Shown here in pieces: positions 12,301-21,204 of a stretch of 64,000 nt of DNA. Numbering within the stretch: position 1 is the stretch's first letter; every line of letters starts with the position of its first letter. The stretch is from Ahaetulla prasina. Lineage: Eukaryota; Chordata; Lepidosauria; Squamata; Colubridae. The notes beneath the pieces were generated by a model that saw only the letters and a program-made list of their open reading frames with translations, had not been told where the DNA came from and did no database searches. The stretch covers positions 178,028,459-178,092,458 of the forward strand of contig NC_080539.1 of assembly GCF_028640845.1 (NCBI RefSeq), in the 5' to 3' direction. The translations under genes and the position numbers were made by a program.

Positions 12301-14572
12301 CTGAGGAAAAAAAGAAGGTTGAAGAAGAGCATAAAAGAAGAGAAGCAAAACAAAGAGAGAGAGCAAGAAAGCTACAAAGGCTTATAGCTACTCGGGCTGA
12401 GGCAAATGATCCACATCAGAGCCTAGCCAAGATGCTTAACTCAAAGTTAAAATTGTTTAGGTATTCTGCAATATGTCCCCTGATTCCTGACCCCTTAGAT
12501 ACAGGATCCTTAGTTTAGTAGTAGTAGGCAGATCCATATAGTCTTGCTCCTTCCATTTTTATTTTGCTAAAAGATTCATATTTAAATTCCATACCATTTC
12601 CATGTCATGGTATATTAAAAAAACAGGAAACATGAAAAACAGAGAAAGAAAGAATATCTGCAGGAACTGGAAGAAATTGAAGAAAGGGTGGAAAAGAGGC
12701 CTCTATTGTTGGAACAAGCCACACAGGTTATTGACATCTCTAATATTTCTATATATATATCTATTCATTATGTTGCTACCTTTTCTTTGGATTTAATAAT
12801 TGTTGGTAAGATAATGCTAGTAATTGCCACCTGCCATGTCACTGGGCTTAACTTGATTTACCAGTGCTATTGCTTCCAGCGATACAATTGGTTTAGACTG
12901 GTTTCCACATTTCTGACCCTCTATATATCATGATGCAGAGAACAGAGAATACTAAATGGTGATATTTTTCTCCTTGTCTATTGATGGCAGAAGAAGCCAT
13001 TTGCAGCTAATAGCATGGAATCTGGATATATAATATGTTTGCCAGCTTAAGGCTGTAATTGAGAAGTTAAAAATGTCAAAATGTAGATCTGTCTGCTGTC
13101 TGAACAATTTATTTAGATTTAAATCAAGTGACCTGTAGATTTGGAATCTTTTATCTTGTAAAATAAAGGACAGCTAGGAACACATGTAGAATAATTTCTT
13201 TAAACTTGGAGATACCTTTCAGATGTGTTAATTTTGTTTTCTTTTTAAATGTAGAAGAATGCACGGCTAGCAGCATCGAAGCATTATTCTGATTTGCTGC
13301 GAGAGCTGGGACTGTGTGAAGACTTTATTTCAAAGAAAGGCCAAACTGCTACTGAAGAGTTTTTGCAGAATTCCTACAGTAATAGCTTTGAAAGCTTGGC
13401 AGCAAATGTAGAAAGGTAGATACTTTAGCTTGGAAGCTTATATTATTTTTGAGCTTCTTAATATACTTATATACTAAATATGAAATGTCTATATATATTT
13501 CAGAAAAAGAATGCATAATTTGTCAATAACAGATAAACAGCTCTTGAAGAGTTATGTTGTTTTGGTCTCCATGTTTTAGTGTACAGCAGTGGTCCCCAAC
13601 CTCCTGGCCGCAGCCCAGTACTGCAAGCAGGAGCTCACAGCTCCTGCTCGCAGCTTCCGCTAGCAGCTCCTCACAGCTTCTGCTCACAGCTCCTGCTTGC
13701 AGCTCCATTTGTGTGAGTGCACGAGCCCATTGCTTGTGCAAATGGAGCTGCACAGAACCATCCCCTCTCCTTCCTCTACTACTGCCGGCGGTCCACAAAG
13801 CCAAAAAGGTTGGAGACTACCGGTGTACAATATTTATTTCTTCTTTCCTTGCTAGACATAGTTAATAGCTGATTGTTCAGAGACATAAAAACACCAAGAA
13901 TAACTGCACATTTCTTTGTGTATTATATTTACTGATTTATATGAACATACATTTTTACAGTTGGAAAAATAGTTTATTGTATTTTTTAAACTGAATAGAA
14001 TAAAAATTTGGAGAAAGACCCATTTCCCATATATATCTCATTCCAGTTTATAAACTTGAAGTCAAGTCTATTTTATACAGCCTTTTTAAAATTGAAAAAG
14101 CAAGATAAAAATGTAACAAATTGTTTACTCATATTAAATACTTCGTCTTTTTCTACCAAATTTATAACATTCAGCCGTTTAAAATTAAATTATTGGTTTG
14201 CCCCTGAAACAATGAAAACTAATTGCTGAGTTTGCTGAGCAATTTATTGCTTATATTCTCTGATGTAATGTGTTTCTAAAGCAATACATTATTATTCAGT
14301 GCACCTATTGTTTCCCCGTTTGACACAGTGATAATGAACATGAAGAAAAAAGAGAATCTGAAGGAAAATTTAATTCCCAATTCCAGTCAGCTCAGCTTAG
14401 TGGGGAGGAGGAGGAGGAAGAGGAGGAGAAGAAGGAAGAAGAGAAAGAGGAAGAGAAAGAAGATGAAGATACTGCCACTCAGTCAGATCATGCTGATCAA
14501 GAAACTCCTGAGCATGACAGTGAAAATGATTACAAAGATTCAGTAGAAAAATCGAGTGATTATGAGGGCTGA
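6257..14572 (+). CDS. FAM161A: FAM161A, centrosomal/ciliary microtubule-binding protein
   Basis: FAM161A sits at the photoreceptor connecting cilium, basal body and centriole and binds microtubules; human loss causes retinitis pigmentosa. Seven coding exons (6257-6391, 7499-7734, 9712-10878, 12293-12460, 12627-12726, 13255-13415, 14329-14572) join in phase to 736 codons plus TGA, close to the 660/716-residue human isoforms. The start MDASHRAALL..TPVNP matches the family N terminus. Exon 2 carries NQEYYLKLEELKNAHLETMA. Exon 3 holds the UPF0564/FAM161 domain with TVPEPFQM (about residue 220), FRANPVPA (265), EEELYRDI (356) and KETRWPY (468). Exons 4-6 are charged coiled-coil, and exon 7 is very acidic (a run of eight Glu). 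Splice sites are GT-AG. An X-box-like site lies upstream. No broken codon seen, so likely functional. Confidence 0.96.
6758..6843. mobile_element. 86-bp hAT-type MITE in FAM161A intron 1
   Basis: Long terminal inverted repeats start CAGGGGTCTCCAACCTTGG and end with its complement. Perfect 8-bp flanking duplications CTTTAAAG lie at 6750-6757 and 6844-6851, the size made by hAT transposases. Confidence 0.88.
7499..7734 (+). CDS. FAM161A: FAM161A exon 2
   Basis: Acceptor TTTTAG, donor GTAATT. It encodes CKDWLDLSNMYLSNQEYY and the coiled LEELKNAHLETMAKLEEMY segment. It ends two bases into an Arg codon. Confidence 0.95.
8159..8292. mobile_element. 134-bp hAT-type MITE in FAM161A intron 2
   Basis: Ends are CAGGGTATCAAACTCGC and GCGAGTTTGACAGCCCTG. 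Perfect 8-bp duplications ATTTAGGA lie at 8151-8158 and 8293-8300. Relatives with the same ends occur at 23829, 33403 and 40505 in this window. Confidence 0.88.
8351..8520 (+). pseudogene. FAM161A: Relic duplicate of FAM161A exon 2 inside intron 2
   Basis: About 170 bases align by eye to exon 2 (7570-7734): shared blocks include TCAGGAATATTATTTAA, CTCACCTG.AAACCAT.GCAAAA and TTTCTAAAAGA. The copy keeps an acceptor-like TTTTCAG just before it and a donor-like TTAG/GTAAGC at its end. Small indels and stop codons break the frame, so it cannot encode the exon-2 peptide. It is a tandem exon duplication that has decayed. Confidence 0.8.
8826..9031 (+). mobile_element. Snake CR1-type LINE 3' end
   Basis: The tail ATCACACTTGGCCAATAAAA is followed by ATTCT repeats, identical in layout to the longer copies at 25757 and 37465. 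An AT dinucleotide run follows at 9030-9050. Confidence 0.85.
9712..10878 (+). CDS. FAM161A: FAM161A exon 3 (large, FAM161 domain)
   Basis: A 1167-base exon between acceptor GTTTAG and donor GTAAGC. It carries most conserved FAM161-family motifs: TVPEPFQMTIRE, FRANPVPAHVFVPLYHEI, KPFQFIEREAQKK, KAKPVPKF, REKIKEEELYRD and EDIDMDEATLKETRWPY. Confidence 0.97.
10879..12292 (+). other. FAM161A intron 3 with simple repeats and repeat debris
   Basis: Holds a TCTATC-like array near 11283-11390, a purine-rich tract at 11620-11860 (its complement gives long spurious open frames), and a 3' MITE-like piece at 12001-12056 ending AATGAAATAGAGTTTGAGA. An AAAT repeat lies at 12180-12207. Confidence 0.6.
12293..12460 (+). 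CDS. FAM161A: FAM161A exon 4 (56-codon, probably skippable)
   Basis: 168 bases, acceptor TTCAG, donor GTATTC. It codes for the very basic KRREAKQRERARKLQRLIA coiled segment. Exons 3 and 4 both end two bases into a codon (AG), so skipping this exon preserves the frame. In human, isoforms of 716 and 660 residues differ by 56 residues, the size of this exon. Confidence 0.93.
12627..12726 (+). CDS. FAM161A: FAM161A exon 5
   Basis: 100 bases, acceptor AACAG, donor GTTATT. It encodes KEYLQELEEIEERVEKRPLL, a conserved acidic coiled segment. Confidence 0.93.
13255..13415 (+). CDS. FAM161A: FAM161A exon 6
   Basis: 161 bases, acceptor TGTAG, donor GTAGAT. It encodes KNARLAASKHYSDLLRELGL and then the FISKKGQ motif of the family. 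Confidence 0.94.
13587..13822. mobile_element. hAT-type MITE in FAM161A intron 6
   Basis: Ends CAGTGGTCCCCAACCTCC and AAGGTTGGAGACTACCG. Flanks GTGTACAG and GTGTACAA match at 7 of 8 positions. The interior repeats CAGCTCCTG-like units. Confidence 0.78.
14329..14572 (+). CDS. FAM161A: FAM161A exon 7 (acidic tail and stop)
   Basis: Acceptor GACACAG. The Glu/Lys-rich low-complexity tail GEEEEEEEEKKEEEKEEE is followed by a Ser/Asp-rich end and TGA at 14570-14572. A GA-rich code makes length polymorphism likely here. Confidence 0.9.
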
Positions 14573-15655
14573 TTAAAATATATTGCTACTACTCTGAGCC
14601 TTGATGCTCATAGTTTATTTATTGGACCTAATACAGGTAATCCTTGATTTACATAACCTGTCTACTCACATAACTGGTGTTTATAATCTCACATCACATT
14701 TGGATTCCTTTCTGACTCTTCTTAGTGTTGTTATATTTTGCTCTTGAACTTTTTTCAAATGATGTGTATTTTGACTAAAATCAGTATTGTTTTGTAATAG
14801 TTTTTTTTAAACACCAAATCATGAATTCTGAATGTTTTACAACACTGAGTGTAGTATATGGAATATTCTTCAGTATCGTTCTTGATTGAATTGCACTGAG
14901 AAATAATTAGTAATCCAAAATGATAGCATTACAACACTGACCTTCTCTCAAATTACCCATGACCTTGCAAGTATGCTGTTTCAGCTTCCATTTTCCTTAT
15001 ATGGATAATAATGCTATTTTTCAAAATGTTAATGCTATATACCTTTGCTCAAAATGTAATTTCGGCAACCATAGGCCTGGGAGGATCAAATATTTCCCAC
15101 TTGGTTTTTAAAAATGTGCAATGTGTTATTCTGGATTTTTGCAGTAGTTTCCATAAAAAAGAGATTGATTGGTCAAAAGGAAGGATATTGTTAACAAATA
15201 ATGTCATTGTGAATGAGATTGGAAAAAGAGCAAGTACTTAATATTCATGAGCAGTGCTTTCTAGCATTATGCACCTGCCTGTGATTGCACAAAGTAATTG
15301 TGCCTGTTTCTAGCTCTCTGGCTGGTGCAGCAAGGCTTCCCTAGCTGCTGTGGGATCTTGAAGAGAGATACAGCTGCTTTAATCAATTGCAGAGGTGCTG
15401 TGTTTGTGCTGCCTTGAGTTCTGAAGCATCTCTTATGAATCTAATCCAAATTACTGTACCGTCTTATGCTCTGTATGCTTAACAATAATTTGACTAGAGC
15501 ACGTGTTTTTCACCTCATCGATCCCTTCAAGTTTGATTATTCATCGATTCCCAAAATTTATTATGTGAAAATAATTTACTAAATACTACTTATGATCATC
15601 AATCCTTTGGACAATACCATCCTCCCATGGGAATTAATACTGAATACTTTGGGGA
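14573..15655 (+). other. FAM161A: Region downstream of FAM161A
   Basis: Presumed FAM161A 3' UTR followed by spacer. I found no clean AATAAA within the first 600 bases, so the transcript end is unresolved. A MITE-like start CAGGTAATCCTTGATTTAC lies at 14635. Confidence 0.4.
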
Positions 15656-15659
15656 ACTC

Positions 15660-15975
15660 TGAGGGTACAGTGGCCTTGCTGTTAAGACACTAGGCTTGTC
15701 AACCAATAGGTTGGCAGTTTGAGAGCCAAGTACTGTGTGATGGGGTGAACTCCCATTCCTGCCCCAGGTCCTCAATCTAGCAGTGCAAAAGCATGCAAAT
15801 GTAAGTAGATAAATAGGTACCACTTTAGTGGGAAGATAACAGCATTCTATGTGCTTCGGCGTCTAGTCATGCGGGCCATATAACCACGGAAACGTCTTTG
15901 AATAACAATGGCTCCCTCTGGTAGGAAACAGAGATGGGCACTGCCCCCTAAAGTTGGACACAGCTGAACAGGGAA
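15660..15975 (+). mobile_element. tRNA-derived SINE (squamate type)
   Basis: The head resembles a tRNA pol III promoter (CTGTTAAGACACTAGGCTTG), and the body shares GGGAAGATAACAGCATTC and ATAACCACGGAAACGTCTTT with better copies at 30330 and 56711. Confidence 0.78.
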
Positions 15976-16141
15976 ATCTTTCTTGAACTGAGGCAAGACA
16001 GAGACACAAAGAGGATAGGATATGTAGCAGGTTAAGCCTGAAAAAGGAAGTTTATAGTAGAAGAGGAAGTAGCTCCAGAGAGGAAAAGGAACTCAGCATT
16101 TGTGCTGGGAATAGAGTAAATCACAGTCAAGATCAAGGGAG

Positions 16142-16960
16142 GTACTAATACCACTCTATAAAGCCTTAGTAAGATCACACCTAAAATACTGCATCCAGTT
16201 TTGGTGTTGTGTCTTCGGCTCCCGAGCCTGGCCTCTTGGCAGAGAGTGACTCAGAGAGTGAGGGGGAAGAGCCGACAGGGCTTCCCTCTGCAGGACCTTC
16301 CTCTCTGGCTCCGCTCCAGGTTCCAGAGGCAGGCCAGGTGGAGGAGATGACAAGGCCTCTTTCTCCTGCACCTTCCCCCTCCAAGGCAACGCCTCAAGAC
16401 CCAGCTGCTGACAATCAGTCCTGGTTAAATCCCAGGCATCGCGGAAAGGAGAGGCGGGAACAACAAAAGAAGGTGAGGCAGGCCTAGAGAGTGCTGAGTC
16501 ACGGAGCCACACCCCACAGAGTATAAAAGCAGGAGGAGCTGCTCTGTAGCTTGTGACGGACAAAAACTGACTCTTGGAAACTTTGGCTGCAATATTTCGA
16601 GACTAAGAATTTGGCTTCTAGATTTCTGTTTATTTCTGAACTCTTGGTTGCTCCAGCAACGAACTGCAGTTACGCTGGCTTATGAGGAGATAAGAGAACT
16701 TGGCAGGCAATCGCAGGTTCGTTGCCAGAACTGATATTTGTCGTAAGAATAAATTGCTGGCAGATATAGTCAGCTCGCGTGTCTTCTTGGTTGTGGTTGT
16801 GGGGGGGACGGGACAGAACATTTGGTCACCACTATAAAAATATGTTGAGGGTCTAGAAAAAGTGCAGAAAAGAGCAACCAGGATGATTAGGGGGCTGAAG
16901 ACTAAAACATGAACGGTTACAGGAACTGGGCATGGCTAGTCTAGTGAAGATTTATTTATT
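16142..16960 (+). mobile_element. CR1 LINE 3' region split by a solo LTR
   Basis: CR1-type 3' sequence (AAGCCTTAGTAAGATCACAC...TGCATCCAG at 16158-16200, then GGTCACCACTATAAAAATA and AGTGCAGAAAAGAGCAACC from 16825) is continuous except for a 616-bp LTR insertion. The complement of the same family lies at 58050-58330. Confidence 0.82.
16205..16820 (+). mobile_element. Solo LTR of an LTR retroelement
   Basis: A 616-bp unit begins TGTTGTGTC and ends GACAGAACA (TG..CA with TGTT/AACA inverted ends), flanked by 5-bp duplications TTTGG at 16200-16204 and 16821-16825. Inside are TATAAAA at 16522-16528 and AATAAA at 16748-16753, in the order expected for U3-R-U5. No internal region is present, so it is a solo LTR from recombination. 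Whether it is Gypsy-like or endogenous retroviral cannot be told from the LTR. Confidence 0.85.
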
Positions 16961-17084
16961 TAGCATATGGTAAATACATGGGCTTATAGTAGTTCAAACA
17001 TTAATGTCCAGTCCACCCATTCAAGGACAGGGTGGCCTAGGCTGAAAAAAAAAACACCGGTGTGAGCTCTTGATGGACATTAGG

Positions 17085-17390
17085 ACAAAATGTGGTAGAT
17101 ATTTTGTCGAGGAGGACCACAGTCATACTGGGAGGTAGAAACAAGATCACTTAACAATGTGTCCTTGAAAACACCATGCTGGGTATGGATCCGGTTCAGA
17201 GTTGACTAATGCTGGCAAGGAAAATCAAGGCCTGGCAGACCCTTTTTCCACACGGTATCGTATGTTGCAGTAAAGTCGATGAACACAGCTGTAGATTTTA
17301 AGCCTCACTGGAAACCAGTCTCAATATGTCCTGTTAGGCTCAGCACCTGAGCCACAACTGCGATTAGGACGAAAACCGGTGTTTATCCAT
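17085..17390 (-). mobile_element. Degenerate LINE reverse-transcriptase fragment
   Basis: On the minus strand around 17300-17220 the frame reads STAVFIDFTATYDTVWKKGL, a non-LTR reverse transcriptase motif A (D..xYDTVW). Stops and shifts follow at once. The family was not assigned. Confidence 0.65.
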
Positions 17391-17449
17391 TGCCATGTAT
17401 TTAGAGAGCCAGGAGTTCTACAAAGATGTCTGGCTGCCAACTGTTGTTA

Positions 17450-17900
17450 ACTGCTAATTCTTCAATGATTCTCGCGCCACACCGAAGTCGGCTGGAAAGC
17501 TTGCTGCTTCTTCTTCTTTTTTGCTTCTCTCCCCCCACCCACTCTTTTCTGCTCTCTTGCAACGTTGCTGCAGCTCCTCGGCTCCTTTTCCCGGCGCCCC
17601 AGAAGGCTCGAGCCTCTGCTGCCGATTGAATACTAAAATAAAAAAAAAAAGCGGAGAAGAGCAGGCGCCGCTTTTGGTGTCCGCGCCCCTGCCGCCGCCC
17701 GGCAGGACGCGTTTAAAAAAAGGGGGCGGGGGAGTTGAAAAGAGGCTGCCTCTTCGGGTTACCTCAACATCCATTCCAGAGCCGCTAAAAGAGCGGCTGC
17801 TTGGCCCGCCCTGGTTGGGGAACGGGCACAAAAAAAGGGTCCCTGGTGACCCAGAATTCATCCTAGCCCCATTGACTGGCCCCTTTGACTCGATAGGATT
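17450..17900. other. GC-rich patch, no gene recognised
   Basis: A locally GC- and CpG-rich stretch with C/T-rich and G-rich runs (e.g. GCCGCCGCCCGGCAGGACGCG around 17690-17711). Overlapping open frames on both strands show no family I recognise. It could be a CpG island or part of an unnamed repeat. Confidence 0.4.
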
Positions 17901-18189
17901 TAGCTGACGGATTGTTAAACAGCGCTCGCACCTTTCTTCTGGGGAGAGAAGTCACTCTAATAAATATTGGGAGGTGTTTTCAAGGAAACATAGGGGTCCA
18001 CCTTCTGCCCACAAGAAATGTAGGGAAATGCCACCATTCCCAGCCTTCTGAGCACATCAGCTTATCCTGGCAGAGGATGAGGAAAGTCGCATTTCAAAGC
18101 CTTTGGAAATCACCAGCTTGGAAAAAGCTAAATTATGTAGGGCTATTCAGCTACAACTTCGTGTTTAAGTTTTGTCTTTTGAAGCGAGA

Positions 18190-18215
18190 TAATGATAGCT
18201 AGCTAGCTAGCTAAT

Positions 18216-18276
<61 letters not shown>

Positions 18277-18277
18277 T
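18190..18277. repeat. TAGC then GATA tetranucleotide array
   Basis: Short TAGC repeats pass into about 15 GATA units. GATA arrays (Bkm-type) are classic in snake genomes. Confidence 0.95.
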
Positions 18278-18295
18278 AGAAAGAAAACAGAACAA

Positions 18296-18650
18296 AAAAA
18301 CAGAATAATAGAGTTGGAAGGGACCTTGGAGGTCTTCTAGTCTAACCCCTGCTTACGCAGGAAACCTTATACCACTTCAAATGCTTATCCAATATCTTCT
18401 TAAAAACTTCCAGTGTTAGAGCATTCACAACTTCTGGAGGCAAGTTGTTCCACTGGTTAATTGTTCTAACTGTCAGGAAATTTCTCCTTAGTTCTAGGTT
18501 GCTTCTCTCCTTGATTAGTTTCCACCCATGCTTCTTGTCCTGCCCTCAGGTGCTTTGGAGAATAGTTTGATTCCCCCTTCTTTGTGGCAGCCCCTGAGAT
18601 ATTGGAATGTTCCTATCATGTCACCCCTAAACTAGACATACCCAGTTCAC
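18296..18650 (-). mobile_element. CR1 LINE 3' end
   Basis: The plus strand reads AATAATAGAGTTGGAAGGGACCTTGGAGG and continues with TCTAACTGTCAGGAAATTTC and CTGCCCTCAGGTGCTTTGGA, the reverse complement of a CR1 3' end. It ends near 18650. Confidence 0.9.
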
Positions 18651-18713
18651 ATGCCCGTGAGGCGTCTTGCTTGCATGTCACACACACGCACCGCTCGCTG
18701 GGGAAAAAAAGGA

Positions 18714-18770
18714 TGGATGGATGGAAGGAAGGAAGGAAGGAAGGATGGATTGATGGATGGAGGCGACCGC
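18714..18770. repeat. GGAT/GGAA microsatellite
   Basis: Mixed GGAT and GGAA tetramers. Confidence 0.9.
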
Positions 18771-19034
18771 TTTGAGCGCAACCCTTCTCCGCAACTAAGG
18801 GGGTCAATGTTTTCCCCAATCCTAGGGTGTGGGAAACAGTCATTCTTTCTTCCCCTAGTCTCTCCGAGATCGCACTGCAGCGCCCATCATCCCCAGCCGG
18901 CAATCTGAGCTCGTGCCATCGATGTGGTCCTTGAACTTCCCCTCCTTGTTTCTAACCCAGCCTAGGATGGCGGCGTGGAGGTATGGTGGTGGTAAACGGC
19001 CAGGAGAAAGCTTTCGCTCTTTTCGAGAGGTCCT

Positions 19035-19221
19035 CTTGGAAGGCTGCCTTGGAAAGGGAAAGTGGGAGGGGCAGAGATTTCTCCTCAAAGGTCCCCTTGG
19101 AAGGCTGGGTTGGAAAGGGAAAGTGGGAGGGGCAGAGATTTCTTCCTCTCGGGTCCCCTTGGAAGGCTGGGTTGGAAAGGGAAAGTGGGGAGGGGGCAGA
19201 GATTTCTTCCTCGGGTCCTTC
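19035..19221. repeat. Minisatellite, three units of about 62 bp
   Basis: Three near-identical units, each starting TTGGAAGGCTG..TTGGAAAGGGAAAGTGG and containing GGGGCAGAGATTTCT. Unit starts are near 19035, 19097 and 19159. Confidence 0.92.
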
Positions 19222-19880
19222 TAGAGTCCTTGAGAAACTGATATCATACAAGGTTAATAAATTATACTCCTCCTCCTCATTGATGAGTTTTTCATCCTGA
19301 AATTGATTGAAACATTGTACCATCATATGCTGCCATAGTATAGTGTTAACAACATCTGTAAAGATGATATATGAGCATGACACTAAGTTTTTTCTATATT
19401 TCCCCCTTTATTGAAAAACTTCCATCATGCTTCTTTCTGAAAACAAAGGTCATTATAATATACCTCATTATATATTTGATTTGATGATATTTCAGTTAAT
19501 AAATACCATTTAAGGTGTTAAGCTTCTTTCTTTTCAGCAGCAAAGTGAATTACAACTTTAAAGAACTTTATTACTTTATATTCATTTATTTTAAGTATAG
19601 ATTTTAGATTTTTAAACAAATATGTTTAGAGCTTTTATATCTTTCAAGTTATTCAAATTATCCCCTCAGCAGGTATATAATGGCATCCAATTCCAATATC
19701 ATGTTGGGGCTTTTGAGCAAGGGAGGAGGAACGCGAGCACCGCCTTTCGCGCTGGCATTCCGGGATTTCCCTTTGTTTAGAGCTGGGAATCCTCCTTCCC
19801 CCTTTTGCACTTTTATTGTTTTTCGTTCAAATAAATATTCATGTTATTTTACTTGGCTCTATCTTTATTTTTTACATTGA
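19222..19880. other. AT-rich spacer
   Basis: No gene or repeat family recognised. A short GC-richer block at 19700-19800 may belong to the repeat whose end lies at 19880-20012. Confidence 0.4.
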
Positions 19881-20012
19881 CCAGTAGCTGCCTCATTTCC
19901 CACCCTCGGCTTATACTCGAGTCAATAGTTTTTCCCAGTTTTTTGTGGTAAAAGTAGGTGCCTCGGCTTATATTCGGGTCGGCTTATACTCGAGTATATA
20001 CGGTATGTATGT
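19880..20012. mobile_element. Repeat end with CTCGGCTTATACTCGAG motif
   Basis: TCGGCTTATACTCGAGT occurs twice in direct orientation about 75 bp apart and the piece ends ATATACGG, as in an interspersed DNA-transposon-like repeat. Only one end is visible. Confidence 0.55.
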
Positions 20013-20040
20013 GTGTATTTGTATGTATATGTGAGTGTGG

Positions 20041-20041
<1 letters not shown>

Positions 20042-20072
<31 letters not shown>
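20042..20072. repeat. AC dinucleotide repeat
   Basis: About 15 AC units. Confidence 0.95.
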
Positions 20073-20075
<3 letters not shown>

Positions 20076-20513
20076 AGGTGGGATTCACTTACCTTCCCTA
20101 CCAGTTCGCAAATGTGAGCACGCATGCGCACAGCCTTCTGTGCATCCGCAGTAGTCACGCATTATTTCTGGGTGGGTGAACGGAGCCTCCTGCAGTCGCC
20201 GCTACAGACAGGTTAAACTACAAAACACAATAAATAGTCAAACCAAAACTCTTCCTAAGAACTGTGTCACTTTATTTCCACAATTGTATCTGTAATCTCA
20301 GTTGAACACCAAGATCTTCATAAGTAAATGTTAAAATTTTAGAAAACAGTCAGAGGGATATATCTTCCTTAACAACCCCAGAGAGGGCAGAATCTGCTCA
20401 GCAATTCCTGAATACAGCAATAATAATTGCCCTGTGAAGGGGGAGCAAAAGTGGATGTGGGAGAAGTAAGAGAATCATTGGAATTCTGAATAACAACATT
20501 TTACAGGTAGTCC

Positions 20514-20820
20514 TTGCTTAGTGACCACAATTGGGATTAGCAAATTTGCCGCTAAGTGTTCTGGTCACTTAGTGAAATGTGACTGCAGTGGACTTCTGAT
20601 GTCACTTCCTGTTTGGTTGTTAAGGGAGTCCGTGTGGGTCATTAAGCGAGACATGATGTGATACTGACTTTTTGGTTTCTCTGTTGACTCTGCTTGTTTG
20701 AAGCTAGTCATGAAGCACCCAAATATCGATCATGTGACCATAGACACTGCGGCAGTTGCAAATGCAAGGACTGTCATAAAGTTATTTTTTCAGTACTTTT
20801 GTAACTTCAAACTATCATTA
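20514..20820. mobile_element. DNA-transposon-like repeat starting CAGGTAGTCCTTG
   Basis: The start CAGGTAGTCCTTGCTTAGTG and the internal GTTAAG/CACTTAGTG segments recur in related copies at 28239-28436 and 36960-37340. The far end is degraded. Confidence 0.6.
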
Positions 20821-21121
20821 AACAGGGCAGTCATTAGGCATTAGGAAAGGTTTACCTGCATTGCAGACTTTACTTGTCCTTCTGAAAAAACATAATAAAA
20901 ATGCTTGTTTTTGAGCTTCTGTAAATATTATTTGAGGTTTATGTAATGCTATGGTGCTTAAAGATGCAGACTGGTTCATGGGTTGATTCTCAAAAACTTT
21001 CAGGGAGTTGCTGCTTTGGGCCTTCCTTCCATTCCATAATGATAATAAAATCATAAGCAGGGTTGCTTGAAATCTGGCTTAGCAGGTGTACTGCTAAATT
21101 AATTATGTATTAAATTTAAAT
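20821..21121. other. Spacer, nothing recognised
   Basis: AT-rich DNA between two repeats. Confidence 0.4.
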
Positions 21122-21129
21122 TTATTAAA

Positions 21130-21130
21130 G

Positions 21131-21204
<74 letters not shown>

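Noticed and set aside
16156..16563. A 135-codon minus and a 92-codon plus open frame
   Set aside because: Both lie in a solo LTR whose ends and duplications are clear; no protein family recognised.
17454..17907. Overlapping 135- and 128-codon open frames on opposite strands
   Set aside because: GC-rich DNA has few stop codons; neither has recognisable motifs or splice context.
19035..19221. CRISPR-like array
   Set aside because: The repeats are contiguous without spacers and the genome is vertebrate.
18584..19383. Several 60-140 codon frames
   Set aside because: They are explained by a CR1 tail, GGAT repeats and the 62-bp minisatellite.
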